From positions 62,001 through 126,000 of the forward strand of contig JAHQIW010004085.1 of NCBI GenBank assembly GCA_019055375.1: a stretch of DNA of 64,000 nt, read 5' to 3'. This DNA comes from Parelaphostrongylus tenuis (lineage: Eukaryota > Nematoda > Chromadorea > Rhabditida > Metastrongylidae). Made by a program: the position numbers and the translations under genes. The notes under the pieces were generated by a model that saw only the letters and a list, made by a program, of their open reading frames with translations, did no database searches and had not been told where the DNA came from. Below, piece after piece: positions 25,301 through 37,022 of the stretch; position 1 is the first letter of the stretch, and each line of letters begins with the position of its first letter.

Positions 25301-26169
25301 GATGGAAATGGAAAGCAATACTCATATTGAGCTACGAGAGCTTTGTGAACTCATGAGGTCCGAAGGAATAATTTTGATTGTTGGCCTAAACCAATCAAGT
25401 TTTAGAGCCTTACTTCACCTGCAATCATATCTTGGTACAACACACTCATTCTCTTTCTCAAAGAGCGATATGACGTGTTTTGTTTGCCCTTCATGACTAC
25501 ACATCAACAATGTGTTTCACAATTATTCGGCAAAAATTTCTTATTTCATAGCGGTATGCTTGAATAGCACAAGTCTTGGAGATGTTGAAATTGACTATAC
25601 TAGCAGATAGGTTCTTATAGAAGGTTGTTAAAGCAAAAAATAAACGTTTTGCTCTCAAAGTAGTCAGCTCTTTCCAAGACTTGCGTTAAAGCATTTCGTT
25701 CTCATTAGTTGATTTTGTCACAAGGTGCACGTTTTCTATTCAGTTGACAGGATGTCTTGCACAAATTTGTAAAGTTTTCGGCATGGAAGATGAATGATTC
25801 ATGCATCCTGGAGCTGATATATGACTCCTTGTCATTTTGGCTGTGGTTTCTGTTACAGTAGGAAATATCATCCATTTCGGGCGGCATAAACAACACTGTA
25901 TACGCACAATTGACAATTTTTCAAAACATTTCATCTTTGGCATGGTATTTCAGACCTGTAACTTATTCCCTTTCTTTATTTCTTAGAGATGAGTAATAGA
26001 CTGAAGGTTTTAAAAACCCACTGGTCTCCCTATTGTTGGGCCTCACTCGAAGTAGGCACTGATTTTATTCACTGCTGAACAGTGTTGAGGAGTGGTGTTT
26101 GGCTCCACCGGCGCCGCAACGAACACCACAACCACTTGGCCTTGGCTCTCCCCTGCTCACCCCACTCCT

Positions 26170-26281
26170 TTGTGAAACCGGAACTACTGTAATCAGATAA
26201 CCCATTAACATAGTCTTTCAGGTAACCCATTGATCCCCTCTCTCCTCTCCCTTGTGGAACCGGAACTACTGTAATCAGATA
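26170..26281 (+). repeat. Direct repeat, about 82 bp period
   Basis: The words ACCGGAACTACTGTAATCAG and flanking TTGTG(A/G)A occur at about 26,176 and 26,258, with AACCCATT words between and after. Two units are visible. Nothing else is recognised in the surrounding C-rich DNA. Confidence 0.7.
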
Positions 26282-26587
26282 TCGTAGTGACTTAGTTTAG
26301 TCTGATAGCAACTGAGAATTGCAACATATTTTTCACATCTTAACATTATAAACGTAAGCAGCTGATTTCGGCGAATGTGATATCCTTCTGTAGTCATTAT
26401 AACACACTTCATCTGAAGATGTGGCAGCTAGTAATTGGCATCGCTTTCGCCTCTTGTATATCTAAGGAAACCACATAGTAAATTACAAAAGATTTATCAA
26501 AAGTGAACTTAGATCACGTATTCTTAGCTTCGAGATTTGGAGAACATTCATACCAGCACAGCAATTCAAGAATTTCAAGTTCAACCC

Positions 26588-26895
26588 GAAATCATTTTAT
26601 TTGACCACCTATTGCGGTGTTATGAGCTTTCTAAAGCCCAGTGATGTAGAGTGGTGTGCAAAACCGCTTGCGTCAGCCGGGGTTTGAACCCAGATCTCTA
26701 TCTTTCTGGGAGCATGTGCTGAACCGTTGCACCACCGACGCTCGTTTTGCATTCCACTCTTTCTACGCTACAACGCGAGCAAAACGAGCGTCGGTGGTGC
26801 AACGGTTCAGCACATGCTCCCAGAAAGAGTGAGATCTGGGTTCAAATTCCGACAGAAGCAAACGTTTTCGCACACCACTCTACATCATTGCATTC
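26588..26895. mobile_element. Head-to-head tRNA-derived composite element
   Basis: Two tRNA-like heads face away from a short centre. The minus-strand copy (26,640-26,745) and plus-strand copy (26,778-26,850) each carry GCGTCGGTGGTGCAACGGTT and, after CAGAAAGAGTGAG, a GGGTTCAAA B-box word. Between them lies CCACTCTTTCTACGCT. The same arrangement, with the same centre and flanking AATAGG/CCTATT...TTTATTT sequence, occurs at 53,740-53,990. The doubled form therefore seems to be the repeating unit. No coding function. Confidence 0.8.
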
Positions 26896-28540
26896 TAAGT
26901 TTATTTTTATACAAATTCTTATAGGCTTTTATACAAATTCTTGAAAGTTTTATAGGCTATAAGTGAAATAGAACAATTCCCATCTACAATAAGTGGAAAA
27001 TGGTATAGAAGAAGTCGATGGGCTATCTCATAATATTGAGACAAAGTCAGAAACCAGGATCTAAATAGAGAGAGCTGATGTCGCAAAAATTCTTATAGCA
27101 TGACGCAGAAAATTTGGCGGGCTATCCAACTAAACTACATATCTCGAACATTAACAAGTAATGAATCAGGAATACGAAATAAATGTGAAAAGCGTAATCA
27201 ATTCTGCATACGTATAGTAATATCTCTAGCACAGAGGATTCACTCGAAAGCAACAAATCCCTTTGGTTTCTAATGCTTATAAGAAATAGTTTTTTTTTTT
27301 ATGATTAAGCTTCCACTAGAGTGGCACAAATACAGATATATTCGGCCAAAGTTTCGACGCTTTTCCTCTTTTTCAAAACGAATTATTGATGCCCATTGCA
27401 TACAGTCGCTCGTCCTTGTTATGGTCACCGTGTCCGTTGTCGATCGAGTCGATACTTTTGCAGAGGATATCGCTCAAATGAAGAACTTCACTCGATTATG
27501 CCCTAAATTGCAGGACGGTTGCTGACAGTGGTGTTATCCAGTAAATTTTTGATTTTCCTCGGAAAAATCATCCCGTAGTAGTCAGTCTTATTAACAGTCA
27601 GCAGAGTTGTAATATACTGTAAGCCGACTTTCCTCTGATCTCGCCTTACCAATTGCTCATGTTTCCCTTGTTGACTGCGCTCATAATACGAGTTTGGTAC
27701 AAAAATATTCGGGTAATGTTTCGACCCGTTTTGTCTTCGTCAGTGATAACGATCTGAGTCTATTATCCAGAAGAAGACGAAAAACTGTGAATAATCGACT
27801 TCAATCATTGGTTGCGAAATAATGCTCAAAACGTTAACCGAATAACTTTCTTTGCCAACCTCGTTCTACATGCGCAGGTGAGAACGTAATTATGACTAAG
27901 TGATGATGCCGAGATTTAAGGAAAGTCGGTGTGTCGATCAAAGATTTTTCGACATTGTCAAACTGAACCTGATTAATTAACTCTGTATATGGTACAATTT
28001 GGAATCCCATAAGTTCTTTCCGACTATCTAAAGATTCGATCGCGAGCGATACTCTGCTTCTTGCTTGAAAAGACCGAGGGACGTAGTTGAATGCGACGAA
28101 AGATATCATGTGGCTGAGAGAACAAGTCATATATTATTGAACTGTCACGCTGTGCCGTTAGCAAACAATGTGTAGAATGCAAAAGCCATAAAAAGTTTTC
28201 CATAACAACTGGCATCACCATCCGGTTTCCCTTGAATCTAGCACTTAGCTGGGTGTCAGCTTGTCTCGTGTCATTTGATTTGGAAAACACTCCGCCGTCA
28301 ATGTCAAACAACTTTGATCATTGGTTGTGAAATAAATTTCTTGGATGAATTTTATTCTACCAGGTACGGTCCATCGACTGAAAGGCGGTGATAGAACGTC
28401 ATTGTACACTGAGCCGCCACCGCATTCGTCTCCCTCCTTGCTAGAATGCAGGGCTTAATGTGTGGCGTAGGTCACTGACGAGGAGGGCAAGATATCCGAA
28501 ACACGCGCGTATGACCCTCGCGTATCCAAAGTGGAGTAAG

Positions 28541-29156
28541 ACTTTGAACATTCTTGATTTTCTTCTTTGAGCAGAACACGAGGTGTTATATTAAACTTTA
28601 TTCGATAGCTGACGTTTCGGCAGTTCGCCTTCTTCAGAGCCTGGAAAGATCAAAAGGTTTGCAATACAATCAGTCAAACACCTCCATTACTTCTTTAGAG
28701 AAAATCACCAGACCTAGATTTCAATGGCATCAAGCAAAAATCAACACTCAACATACCCACCGCTTTTTATATGTGTTCCACTGGATGATCCAAGTGGAGA
28801 TCACCGGCAGAGACATACGAGCCTATGTGTCTCTCTTGCCGGTGATCTCCACTTGGATCATCCAGTGGAACACATATAAAAAGCGGTGAGTATGTTGAGT
28901 GTTGATTTTTGCTTGATGCCATTGAAATCTAGGTCTGGTGATTTTCTCTAAAGAAGTAATGGAGGTGTTTGACTGATTGTATTGCAAACCTTTTGATCTT
29001 TCCAGGCTCTGAAGAAGGCGAACTGCCGAAACGTCAGCTATCGAATAAAGTTTAATATAACACCTCGTGTTCTGCTCAATGAAGAAAATCAAGAATCATA
29101 CTGAAGCATGCCGAGGTTAATAGACAGTCGGTCATGGGAACTTTGAACATTCTTGA
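28541..29156. mobile_element. Near-perfect 547 bp palindrome with 17 bp flanking repeats
   Basis: Positions 28,550-29,096 form a palindrome centred near 28,823. The arms, about 265 bases each, differ at only one or two positions by eye. Each arm contains ATTCGATAGCTGACGTTTCG and GCCTTCTTCAGAGCCTGG. The sequence ACTTTGAACATTCTTGA occurs at 28,541-28,557 and again at 29,140-29,156, flanking the palindrome plus 43 bases to its right. The left arm of the giant repeat has only one copy of this word, so it behaves like a target duplication of an insertion that postdates the giant duplication. The identical open frames on both strands are a consequence of the palindrome. Confidence 0.92.
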
Positions 29157-30217
29157 AAATTGTCTTAGGTTCATATGTCCACTTCAGTGATGTACTGAGG
29201 TTCGTACTGATTAAGCCATTTCTAACGGTTAAAGCAGTTTTTGACTCTCATGTAATCAAGGAATCTATTTTGTTAGCCTAAGCTTTATTCTAGAATTTCG
29301 GTTTTTACTCGTAGACTTAAATCTCGGCAATTTCAAAATTGTGATTATTTCTGGCCTTCTTAGTACGCTGTCACAGCGAAGACGAATATATGTGTAGCAC
29401 TTGGAGCGCTTTATTTGTACAGCTAGGATCTGTGGTTGGTTTTTCATTAGGCTGAATTAATACATGTTCAGCAACGCAAACCTCGATTTTTGCGAAGCTA
29501 AATTTTGTTTTTGAAGACTTCATAGAGCTTTGTAGGAGCGAAAAAGAAGATTATTAAAGATTATTAAGGAGATAAGATATGTTCCACATTGAAAATTTTC
29601 TTCGCACGTAAGAGTTACATATGTTCAAATGGTAGAGCGTACACAGAAATTTTTGGTGTATCAGGGTAATACAAAAGACCGAAGTTTTCCTCTAAACGGG
29701 CAATAAAATCCGATACTTTTCGTTATCCAAACCCGGTTTCGACCGATTGAAAGAAATGCCGTTTTTGATATATCTCAGAGTGTAGTACTTATTCGATAGT
29801 TCATATCATGAGGCCGCTAAATGAGTATTTTGTTCTACACTCAAAAATTTTGCTCTGCCTAAAGCTTTTTCCGTAGAGCTTTAGTAGTTATTCAAAAGCT
29901 CAAACCTCGGCGATTTCAAATGTAAACTTATTTTCTGAAACAAACTTGGTGCTACGGAGTAATAGCTAAAAGGAAATTACAGCGTGACGGTTATTTGCAA
30001 AATTCAGTCTTTTTATGGCCACTACACCGACCAAGATGCCTTTTTCGATAACACAATTGTCATTGGAATCGTCGAGATTTGAGCTATCAAATGATTACTA
30101 GAAGTCTAGGAGAAAAGCTTTGTTCAGCGAAAAATGCTTGAGTAAACGTTGGAGGATAAGGCTCTCGGCGTTAATAAATCCTTGAGGGATGCGCTGTGCA
30201 TTCGTCTTCGATTTCTA

Positions 30218-30455
30218 ACTTGTTTTTTGAGGTGACTGAATGCAATCTGACCTTCACAATAGCGTGCGGTGGCCTCCCGCTGAACCGAGTCGATGCTGGT
30301 TATCCTTCAAGAGAAGACTGAGACCAGTTTGGTGCCAATTTACAGACCCCGGAGGGCTGGATGGCTTGATGAGCCATGAGCGCGAGATCGAACCACTGAC
30401 CACTCGTGCAACGCAGAGCACCTCTAACCACTGCGGCACAAGCGCTCTTTGCGTG
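30218..30455 (-). mobile_element. tRNA-derived SINE-like element (right-arm copy)
   Basis: Mirror of the element at 22,576-22,795: on the minus strand TGCCGCAGTGGTTAGAGG is followed by a GGTTCGATCTCGC-type B box and the CCGGGGTCTGTAAATTGGC body. Open frames through it are artefacts of the repeat. Confidence 0.7.
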
Positions 30456-30829
30456 CTTGTGGCACATGCATGAGTGTGACACCTAATTTTATTTTTGCTT
30501 TTGAAGTGCAACAAAAAATTAGTTAAATAATGATGTACACTATTGAAATTCTCGTGATTCAAGCTATGGAATAACTAATAAAACTTTAAGAGAACTCAAG
30601 AACTGCGCTTTTTTACAGGAAGCCGAGGCAGAACACGGATAATGGAAAATACCAGAAATTCCTTATTATATGATGAAAATCGCGCGCCGCTTGAGAAAAT
30701 CGACTAACAACCGTCCGATAATAGTTAAGATAACTTCCTCATAAAAGCAAAGCTTCTATTCAACCTTCATTAGGTCTCCCTTGAATCATATCAGAGAAAT
30801 GGCTTTTTCTTGACGCAGCAAAATCAGTC

Positions 30830-31771
30830 GAAATGGCTTCAGAGTTATCAAAATCTTTTACCATATTGTTTCTTTTCAATCTTCCATATCGTGAATAGCA
30901 AACGCGTGCCTACTTAGTTTTCACGCGGTCCCGTAGTAATAAGCCGACCGTCACTAATATATTTTACCGCTGCAGGGGCAGAACATTAATGACTTTGGGC
31001 ATATCAAGTCGTCAGTGATGCTTATTTAGCATATTAGGAGTAATTATGAAACACCTTGGTTAGCAGAATACGAGCCTCGTTGACGCATTGGTTAGCGCGC
31101 GTCTCAGAAAGAGTGAGACCCGGGTTCAGTTCTCACGAGTGGGTTCACTGTTTAAGATATCACTCATTATTGCTGTATGTATAGTTATAACCTCATATCG
31201 CTGTTGTAAAGACTGCGAAATAAAGAATTTTTACCGATTAACTGTAAAACAATATTGTAGTAGTCATGGAGGGCATACAAAACACGCCATATTGTGGTTC
31301 GAGAAAGAAGACAAGTGTCCAGCAATAGGACGTGATTGCAGATGATGCATGGGTCTGAGCACGTCATTGGTGTTATGCTAAAATTCAAAATTAATTCCAC
31401 CTGATTATTTGGGTTAACGAAACTCTGGTAATCGACGTAAGTATTCCTTTCCAATTCGCCTTCTTCATTCTGGTTTTCTTTGTTGGTCTCTCTATGTTTC
31501 CCTACTATCCTCCTTCTTTCACCGTCTTCTTTTTCAAATTCTGCCCGACGTTTATGTCTCAAATCTCTCGTAAGTCATTTCTATAAATAGTTTGACGGGG
31601 TTATGTAATTGTTCTAAGTATCTTTCAGATGCTCAGATTTTGAAGATAAGCTGATAGACGCATTAAGGAGACACTGATAGCGTCGTTCTAAGGAGTTCTG
31701 TTATGTCGCACGCTTTCTCTATAACGTGCCAGTTATGTTGATGTTGTATATTGAATACTTAGTACATTCAA
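30830..31771. other. Right-arm-only segment
   Basis: Left-arm homology stops after CAAAATCAGT (about 30,829) and resumes at GCGTTGGATATCAGC (about 31,772). The 0.94 kb between has no partner. It contains a tRNA-like head (31,074-31,150) and a minus-strand open frame of 125 codons (31,185-31,562) starting with a Glu/Arg/Asn-rich, hydrophilic segment; no domain is recognised. It may be an insertion or a replaced segment; its ends show no obvious inverted repeats. Confidence 0.7.
31074..31150 (+). repeat. tRNA-like SINE head
   Basis: GCCTCGTTGACGCATTGGTT looks like a tRNA start with an A box, and CCCGGGTTCAGTTCTC resembles a B box. The acceptor GCCTCGT pairs with ACGAGTG at only five of seven positions and the T-arm does not close. 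It shares CAGAAAGAGTGAGA with the composite elements at 26.6 and 53.8 kb, so it belongs to that repeat family. Confidence 0.55.
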
Positions 31772-32429
31772 GTTAGCGTTGGATATCAGCTAATTTCCCT
31801 GTTTTCTGAGCCGTATAGACGCTTTACTAAAATCGTGCCAAAGTCCTTTAACTAGTGGCCTCTTTGTGGTTATGAGGGACAAAAAAAAGTCGATCTCATT
31901 CGTTTGGGAGAAAATGACAAAAGTTAAGTAACCTTTAAAAGCTGATACTTCAGGCTACAGCTCTGCTCCGCCGGTTTTGAAAAACCATTTTTCTGACGTT
32001 GCTACAGATGGAGATTTAATGCGTTGCAGACGGGCTTATTTCTCACGAAACAGAGCTCTTTCTTTAGACTATTAGTAATCATTCAATAGCGTAATCGATT
32101 CCATTCCAACAATGTGCTTATAGTCCTATAAGGGCGTTTCTCTGCAGCAGGTAATTCAATTTAAATTCGCATATGTGAGCAAAGGGGTGTTTGACCAATT
32201 CACGTTTCCGCGGTGAGGTTGCTACTTTCGATGATACTATGATCACCGATTTTTCAGGCATAATAATGCGTAGAGAAGTATTGCGCCAGCAGTTCACGTG
32301 GTCACCTCACTCAGAGGCACGTCGCCGAAGATCTCTTTGCTCACACTTGCGAATTCGACGTATTTTACCTGCTGCGTGGACGAGAAACGGTATTTTTAGA
32401 AAACAAGCGCAGCGCTGCAATCAGAAATG

Positions 32430-32735
32430 ATTACGCTATCGAATAATTACTAATAGTTTGAAGAAAGAGTTCTATCCGGCGAGAAGTATGCGCGTCTGTA
32501 ACGCGAGAAATCTCCTTTTGTAGCAGCGTCAGAAAGGGCTTTTTGAAAACCGGCGACGTAGAGCTATAGCCTCAAGTCTCAGCTTTCTAGCAGTTACTAA
32601 TACTTTTGTGAAAATTTTCTCTCCAGCGAGTGAGATCGATTTTTCATTTGTAATTTCATAGCCGAATAGTGCGAATCTGTGTTTAGTTCTCGACATTTCA
32701 CCATAGCGCATATTTCGTGCGTGGTCCAACATCTA
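32430..32735 (-). repeat. Dispersed repeat, LRL-frame family (right-arm copy)
   Basis: Mirror of 20,470-20,800. The minus-strand frame reads KLRLEAIALRRRFSKSPF and then a stop caused by a one-base difference from the left copy. That the frame breaks in one of two recent copies argues against selection for coding. Confidence 0.6.
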
Positions 32736-33857
32736 CTGTATGTGTACTTGCTTGTTATAATTTTCTCAAAGATTATTGTCGATAGAAATGAGTTTTAGTT
32801 CTTCCTGTTTTTTCTTAACAAAAAACATTCACTCACCTATGAAAACTAAAAATGTCGAGTGTGACGTGCTGTGACATTGTCCACCTACAAAAGATTAACA
32901 ATGTTGTTCAAGTTTACTGTGCTTATTTGACCAGGATCGGAAAAATCTTTGAATCCGTGGCTTCATGACGACGTGTTTTTCTAAACGCACGGTAAACTAA
33001 TACGAAATGCTTATGAGACATTCACCATTGTCCGTTGATTGCACGGTAGTTCACAAAATGCATTGCATTCTTGACATTGTTTTGAGGAGTTTAACAATGG
33101 CACCGTAATTATTCTTGAGTTACTGCTATGTTCGACCGATGTCCTCTCCAACGCAGATTCTATACAAGGCTTCGGTCATGGAATGTGCTTTCGATCCAGT
33201 GATTTACAAAACCTTTTTTTTCGGAAAGACCCAAGATCGACATCTTATTGCTCTTGCGTTTTAATCAGTGAGATGAAGCATGGCTTTCCTATGCAATGGT
33301 CGGACATAAAAATACGTTAAAACACTCTACATAGGTTGTAAAGCACTTCTATAAGGCGACAGCAGTGTGGTTGTATAGTGCGGCATAATAGGAAATACTG
33401 AATAGTGATGTACACAATGTTTACTCTCTAAGTAATAGATGAAAATGTAGTGCAAAGGCTCGTGGCGTTCGCATCTCCCCAGGATCTCTAGTCGTCAAAG
33501 AACCCGTCCGTGTTGTGTAAAGGCAGAAAATCCGTTAATGAAATAACTATTTAACTGGAAGTCCAAATTGAGTGGACTATGTCTTGATCGGCTTATACAT
33601 CAACTTTAAACACGTTTCTACGTTATTACAGATAGAACGAAATATTCATTGAGTGCTTTAGAAATTCCTCTAGTTAAATATCTTCTCTACCTAGCGTTTT
33701 GTTGTAGCCATGTTGCCACATTCGGTTTCTCAGGTTGCCACAAGAACCATTTTCGTCGATCAATAGAGGATTTGACATCTCGTGAGTGGATGCACTTCAG
33801 GCTTGCAATTAAACTTAACACGGACTATCAAGTTGCTTTTTTATGACAAACAGATAG

Positions 33858-34163
33858 ATAAGTCATGAAATTATTTTTGAGCTACGCATGTCGTGTGGTC
33901 TGTTAAAACAGGGCTGATTTATAGTGCCCGATACTTGTGTTTCGACCTTGCAGTCTCGTCGGTCGGGCACTTACCCTTTTTCGTCTTTTGCTAATCTCTA
34001 ATTTCTGACGAGACTGCAAGGACGAAACACGTGTATCGGGCTCTATAGGTCAGCCCTTTTTTGTAAGGCCACACGCCATCCTGGCTCTAAAATGATTTTA
34101 TGGCACATTGAAATTCGAGCTGTGGTCTTGAGAAAACATTCTAAACGAATGATAAGATAAGAG
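33858..34163. mobile_element. Foldback (TIR) element, right-arm copy
   Basis: Mirror of 19,011-19,322, with the ends ATTATTTTTGAGCTACGCAT and CGATACTTGTGTTTCGACCT in one orientation and GTATCGGGCTCTATAGGTCA and ACATTCTAAACGAATGATA in the other. No coding sequence. Confidence 0.88.
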
Positions 34164-34639
34164 AGTGTTGACGAAGTGTCGATTCTAAAATGAGTTTCTT
34201 TAAAATATAGAAAATTATCTTCAGAGGATTTTCTTGTCATATGAGCTTGAAAAGGGACTTGGATATCTGAACCACGTTATTACATACTTTCATGACCTAC
34301 TTGACAACACAAAAAGTGATTGTGGGGAAGTGGGCAACGACTTTGTAGATATCTGGCCACATTTTGCTGTCGTTCATTGCTTAGGAAACAAAGCCACCAC
34401 GACGAATTATGGGTAATGAAAATTTAGTTCATTCCTCAATTCACTTTATAATCGCTTTTCCGGAACTGATCCACTCTAATCATTCGAGAGATGATGAATC
34501 TACTGAATAGAATTTAGGTTCTTTCTCTTACGATGAAAGTCGATCCAAGCAACGAAAAGTTTACTCAGGAAACGTTATCTTCTTCAACAAAAACTTATGA
34601 AAATAGTGAGAGGGCTACTGAAAATCCTTTGTATATTAA

Positions 34640-35150
34640 TAAATGTAGAAAAGAAATTTCCTAGTTAGCATGACCTTGTCTTAGTTCTATTTCGATTTTG
34701 AATGATGCAATGAATTTTCGTTGCGGTTCATTACTTAAGCCGGTTATCGTTGCTTGTGGTAGAGGATCCATGTCACACGGTCTTGAAACGGGCAATCGTT
34801 GTGGCTGCTCAAAAGAAGTTCCGGTACCTCAGAACGGCGTTTTGATTAATTTTCTTTCGTTTCTGCTTCCTTAATGCGTCGAGCGCAATAATTTGTGATA
34901 ACGGATAATATTATGAATTGTAAGAAAAGGAATCTAATGCAGGAAGTTGTTGTTCGCACAGGTTTCGAATGAAACTAAGGAAACACAAAGATTTTGTCAA
35001 ACTTCTCCAACCAGCTAGTTTTTTAGGTGCACCAAAACAACTTATTTACTTAAGCAACGTTCTTCTATAAGTTCTCGAACACTTGCGAGTGTACTTTCCC
35101 CAAAACTAAATCTCAATCAATGTCAATCATTCATTTTGGAAACTAAACCA
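34640..35150 (-). pseudogene. Mariner transposase fragment (right-arm copy)
   Basis: Reverse-complement copy of 18,060-18,560. It lies about 34,750-34,840 in the part corresponding to the NDCPFLDR region and carries similar disruptions, so both arms inherited the same broken copy. Confidence 0.55.
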
Positions 35151-37022
35151 CGTCTATGCCTTTTTCATCTTCAAAGTCGAAATCGCTGTGATAAAATTTT
35201 GCAAACCACCGTTGCACAGTGCCTCTAAAATTCAGACCCCAAAAATTTGCCGGAAAACACAGTTCACCTTACAAGTCAGTTCATCAGGGAGAAATGTATA
35301 AAATGAGCTTTGCTATAATCTATAATAGTATAACATTCAAAAACAGATTCTTTTCACTCATGTGCGAAATTCGATCTACAAATCGGACATGCATTCCTGA
35401 GCGCCCCAATATCAAGTCTGTACCATAAGTTCTTCTACATGTCGACACTCTTCTCATTTCAATTGGCTCTTTAATTTGGACTTTTAGTAATAAGATAGCG
35501 CAATGTTTGCTGATTCCAACGCTGTGCCTATATCCTGAAAAGACCGTCACTCTGCAACGCAGCAGGAAAAATAGGATTGATTCACATGGGCGAGCAAGTG
35601 GTCGTTGGCCAATTCACGGACCGCTGGGTGATGAAGCAAGGTGGGATGACGCAATGATCGATCAATTTTCGAACACGTGAAAGTGTAGGGGAAAACTCGT
35701 AGTATCTGAATGCCTTCGAGTCACTGTCCGAAGCAACTGGGGCGTCCTAGCTGCCTGATTTCCATAAAAGCGAGAATATTGATTATTGATTCATTCGTAA
35801 CCATGGCAAAAATTATCTGATGTCTTTTTGCAGCAGAGTCATGTCTTTCATGTGGAGGTATTTTGAAAAGCTTAGAAACAATTCCTACTTATGATAACAA
35901 TGATTGCACTTTTGTAAGACCAGTCAAAAATCGATCGATAATTGCAAAACTTCATTGCCGCTCTACCCAGCAGCCTGTGAATGTTCCGCAGCCCTCTGTT
36001 CTCGCATGCAAATTCAATTTAGTTTAACCTGCTACTTTGAGCAGAAACGATATTTCTTGATAAGCACATAGTTGGAATCAGCAAACAATACGCTATCGAA
36101 CGATTTCAAATAGCTCAAGGAAAGAGCTTTGTCTTGCAAAAAAAATGCTTGTATGAAACGCAAGGGTAGATACCTTCGTAAAAGACAGAAAAAATGGCAA
36201 ATGAACTGTTAGATTTACAACTGGATAAGTTACTGGAATGATTTGAACTGAATGGATAACATAAGTAAAAGAAAAGGATTTTGGTAAAGTTATTTATATA
36301 TTTTGATCTGCTTCGCAGAGCAAATCAGATGGCTAAAATGAGAGCATGAAAGAAAGGTTAGAGTTACGATTAGAGAATCACTAAAGAGTAATGCAGCTTC
36401 TTCACACCTGGCGCACGCAAGATAAGTTTGGTGAGTTATGTATAAGATATTCATGTATCAGAGTATGTCGTTGTTCTTGCTGTCAGCACATCAGAAAGCG
36501 ATTGCAAGGCCACCAACTGCGTATTTGGAAGGATTTCGTTCTCACCTCCAAATAACGAACGGGCGATTTCTTTGTAAAATAATCGTCGCAAGGAGAGGAT
36601 GCCGATTCCATGCTTTGCGGAGCTGTCACCATTTGGTAGCTGGGAAGTTACTCTATTCCATAGATATCGACATCAGCGATATTCTCTTCTCATTATGCAA
36701 CAACGAAAGCAACCAACTCTCTCCATAATAAACGACAGCATTAGTGAATCGTGTTGAACTGTGCAAATCTGTAGCCAAAACACTTTCGTTTTTTGTTTGC
36801 TTCTTTATTCAGCTCCTTTTCTGTTTCAAACTGCGTTTTTGCCAAGAGACTGTGGCATGTTGAAAAGTTTTCTAGTAGCATTAGCCGGAGGGTATAGATA
36901 TTACAAGCTCGCTCGTGTTTATCAACTAAAATCAACATCGGTCAACTCCTGTTACGCTCGACTATGCTTTACGAATTCAAAATAAAACCACTGCGGGGAA
37001 GCTGGTGAAAGAGATCAACACC

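Larger units (their letters stand above)
24139..28333. other. Spacer of the giant inverted repeat
   Basis: This 4.2 kb region lies between the two arms and shows no matching partner. It contains small tRNA-like elements, TA microsatellites, an RTE tail fragment and a head-to-head tRNA composite, all listed separately. Two overlapping minus-strand open frames at 27,834-28,311 (98 and 95 codons) are unlike the surrounding repeats but have no recognised domain. Segments with GTTTCGACG and GTTTCGACCC...TTCGTCAG lie at about 27,347 and 27,719. No convincing gene. Confidence 0.6.
28334..37022 (-). repeat. Right arm of giant inverted repeat
   Basis: Reverse-complement partner of 16,163-24,138. It is about 0.7 kb longer because it carries a palindromic element (28,541-29,156) and a 0.94 kb segment (30,830-31,771) absent from the left arm, while lacking the left arm's 0.76 kb foldback element. 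The outer edge lies near CAGCTTCCCCGCAGTGGTTT read on the minus strand (about 37,020); beyond it (GCTAAGGCCAGTCACTACTG) no match to the left flank is seen. Confidence 0.93.

Noticed and set aside
24924..25496. Three long open frames rich in Ile/Tyr
   Set aside because: They run through TA/TATG microsatellites and an RTE tail fragment.
27834..28311. Overlapping minus-strand frames as a protein-coding gene
   Set aside because: The two frames overlap in different phases, have no recognised domain and no clear splice sites; kept only as a note in the spacer entry.
28554..29092. Identical open frames on both strands (111 and 89 codons)
   Set aside because: They are the same DNA read from the two arms of a near-perfect palindrome; no protein family is recognised.
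31074..31150. Functional tRNA gene
   Set aside because: The A and B boxes are plausible but the acceptor pairs at only five of seven positions and the T-arm does not close; it shares sequence with dispersed SINE-like elements.
16163..37022. Maverick/Polinton or other giant self-synthesising transposon with long inverted ends
   Set aside because: No polymerase, integrase, ATPase or capsid-like coding sequence is visible in the arms or the spacer, and the arms contain other elements' fossils.
16163..37022. Assembly artefact explaining the mirror arms
   Set aside because: Arms differ by several percent with arm-specific insertions, which an artefactual mirror would not show. Only read data can settle this completely.
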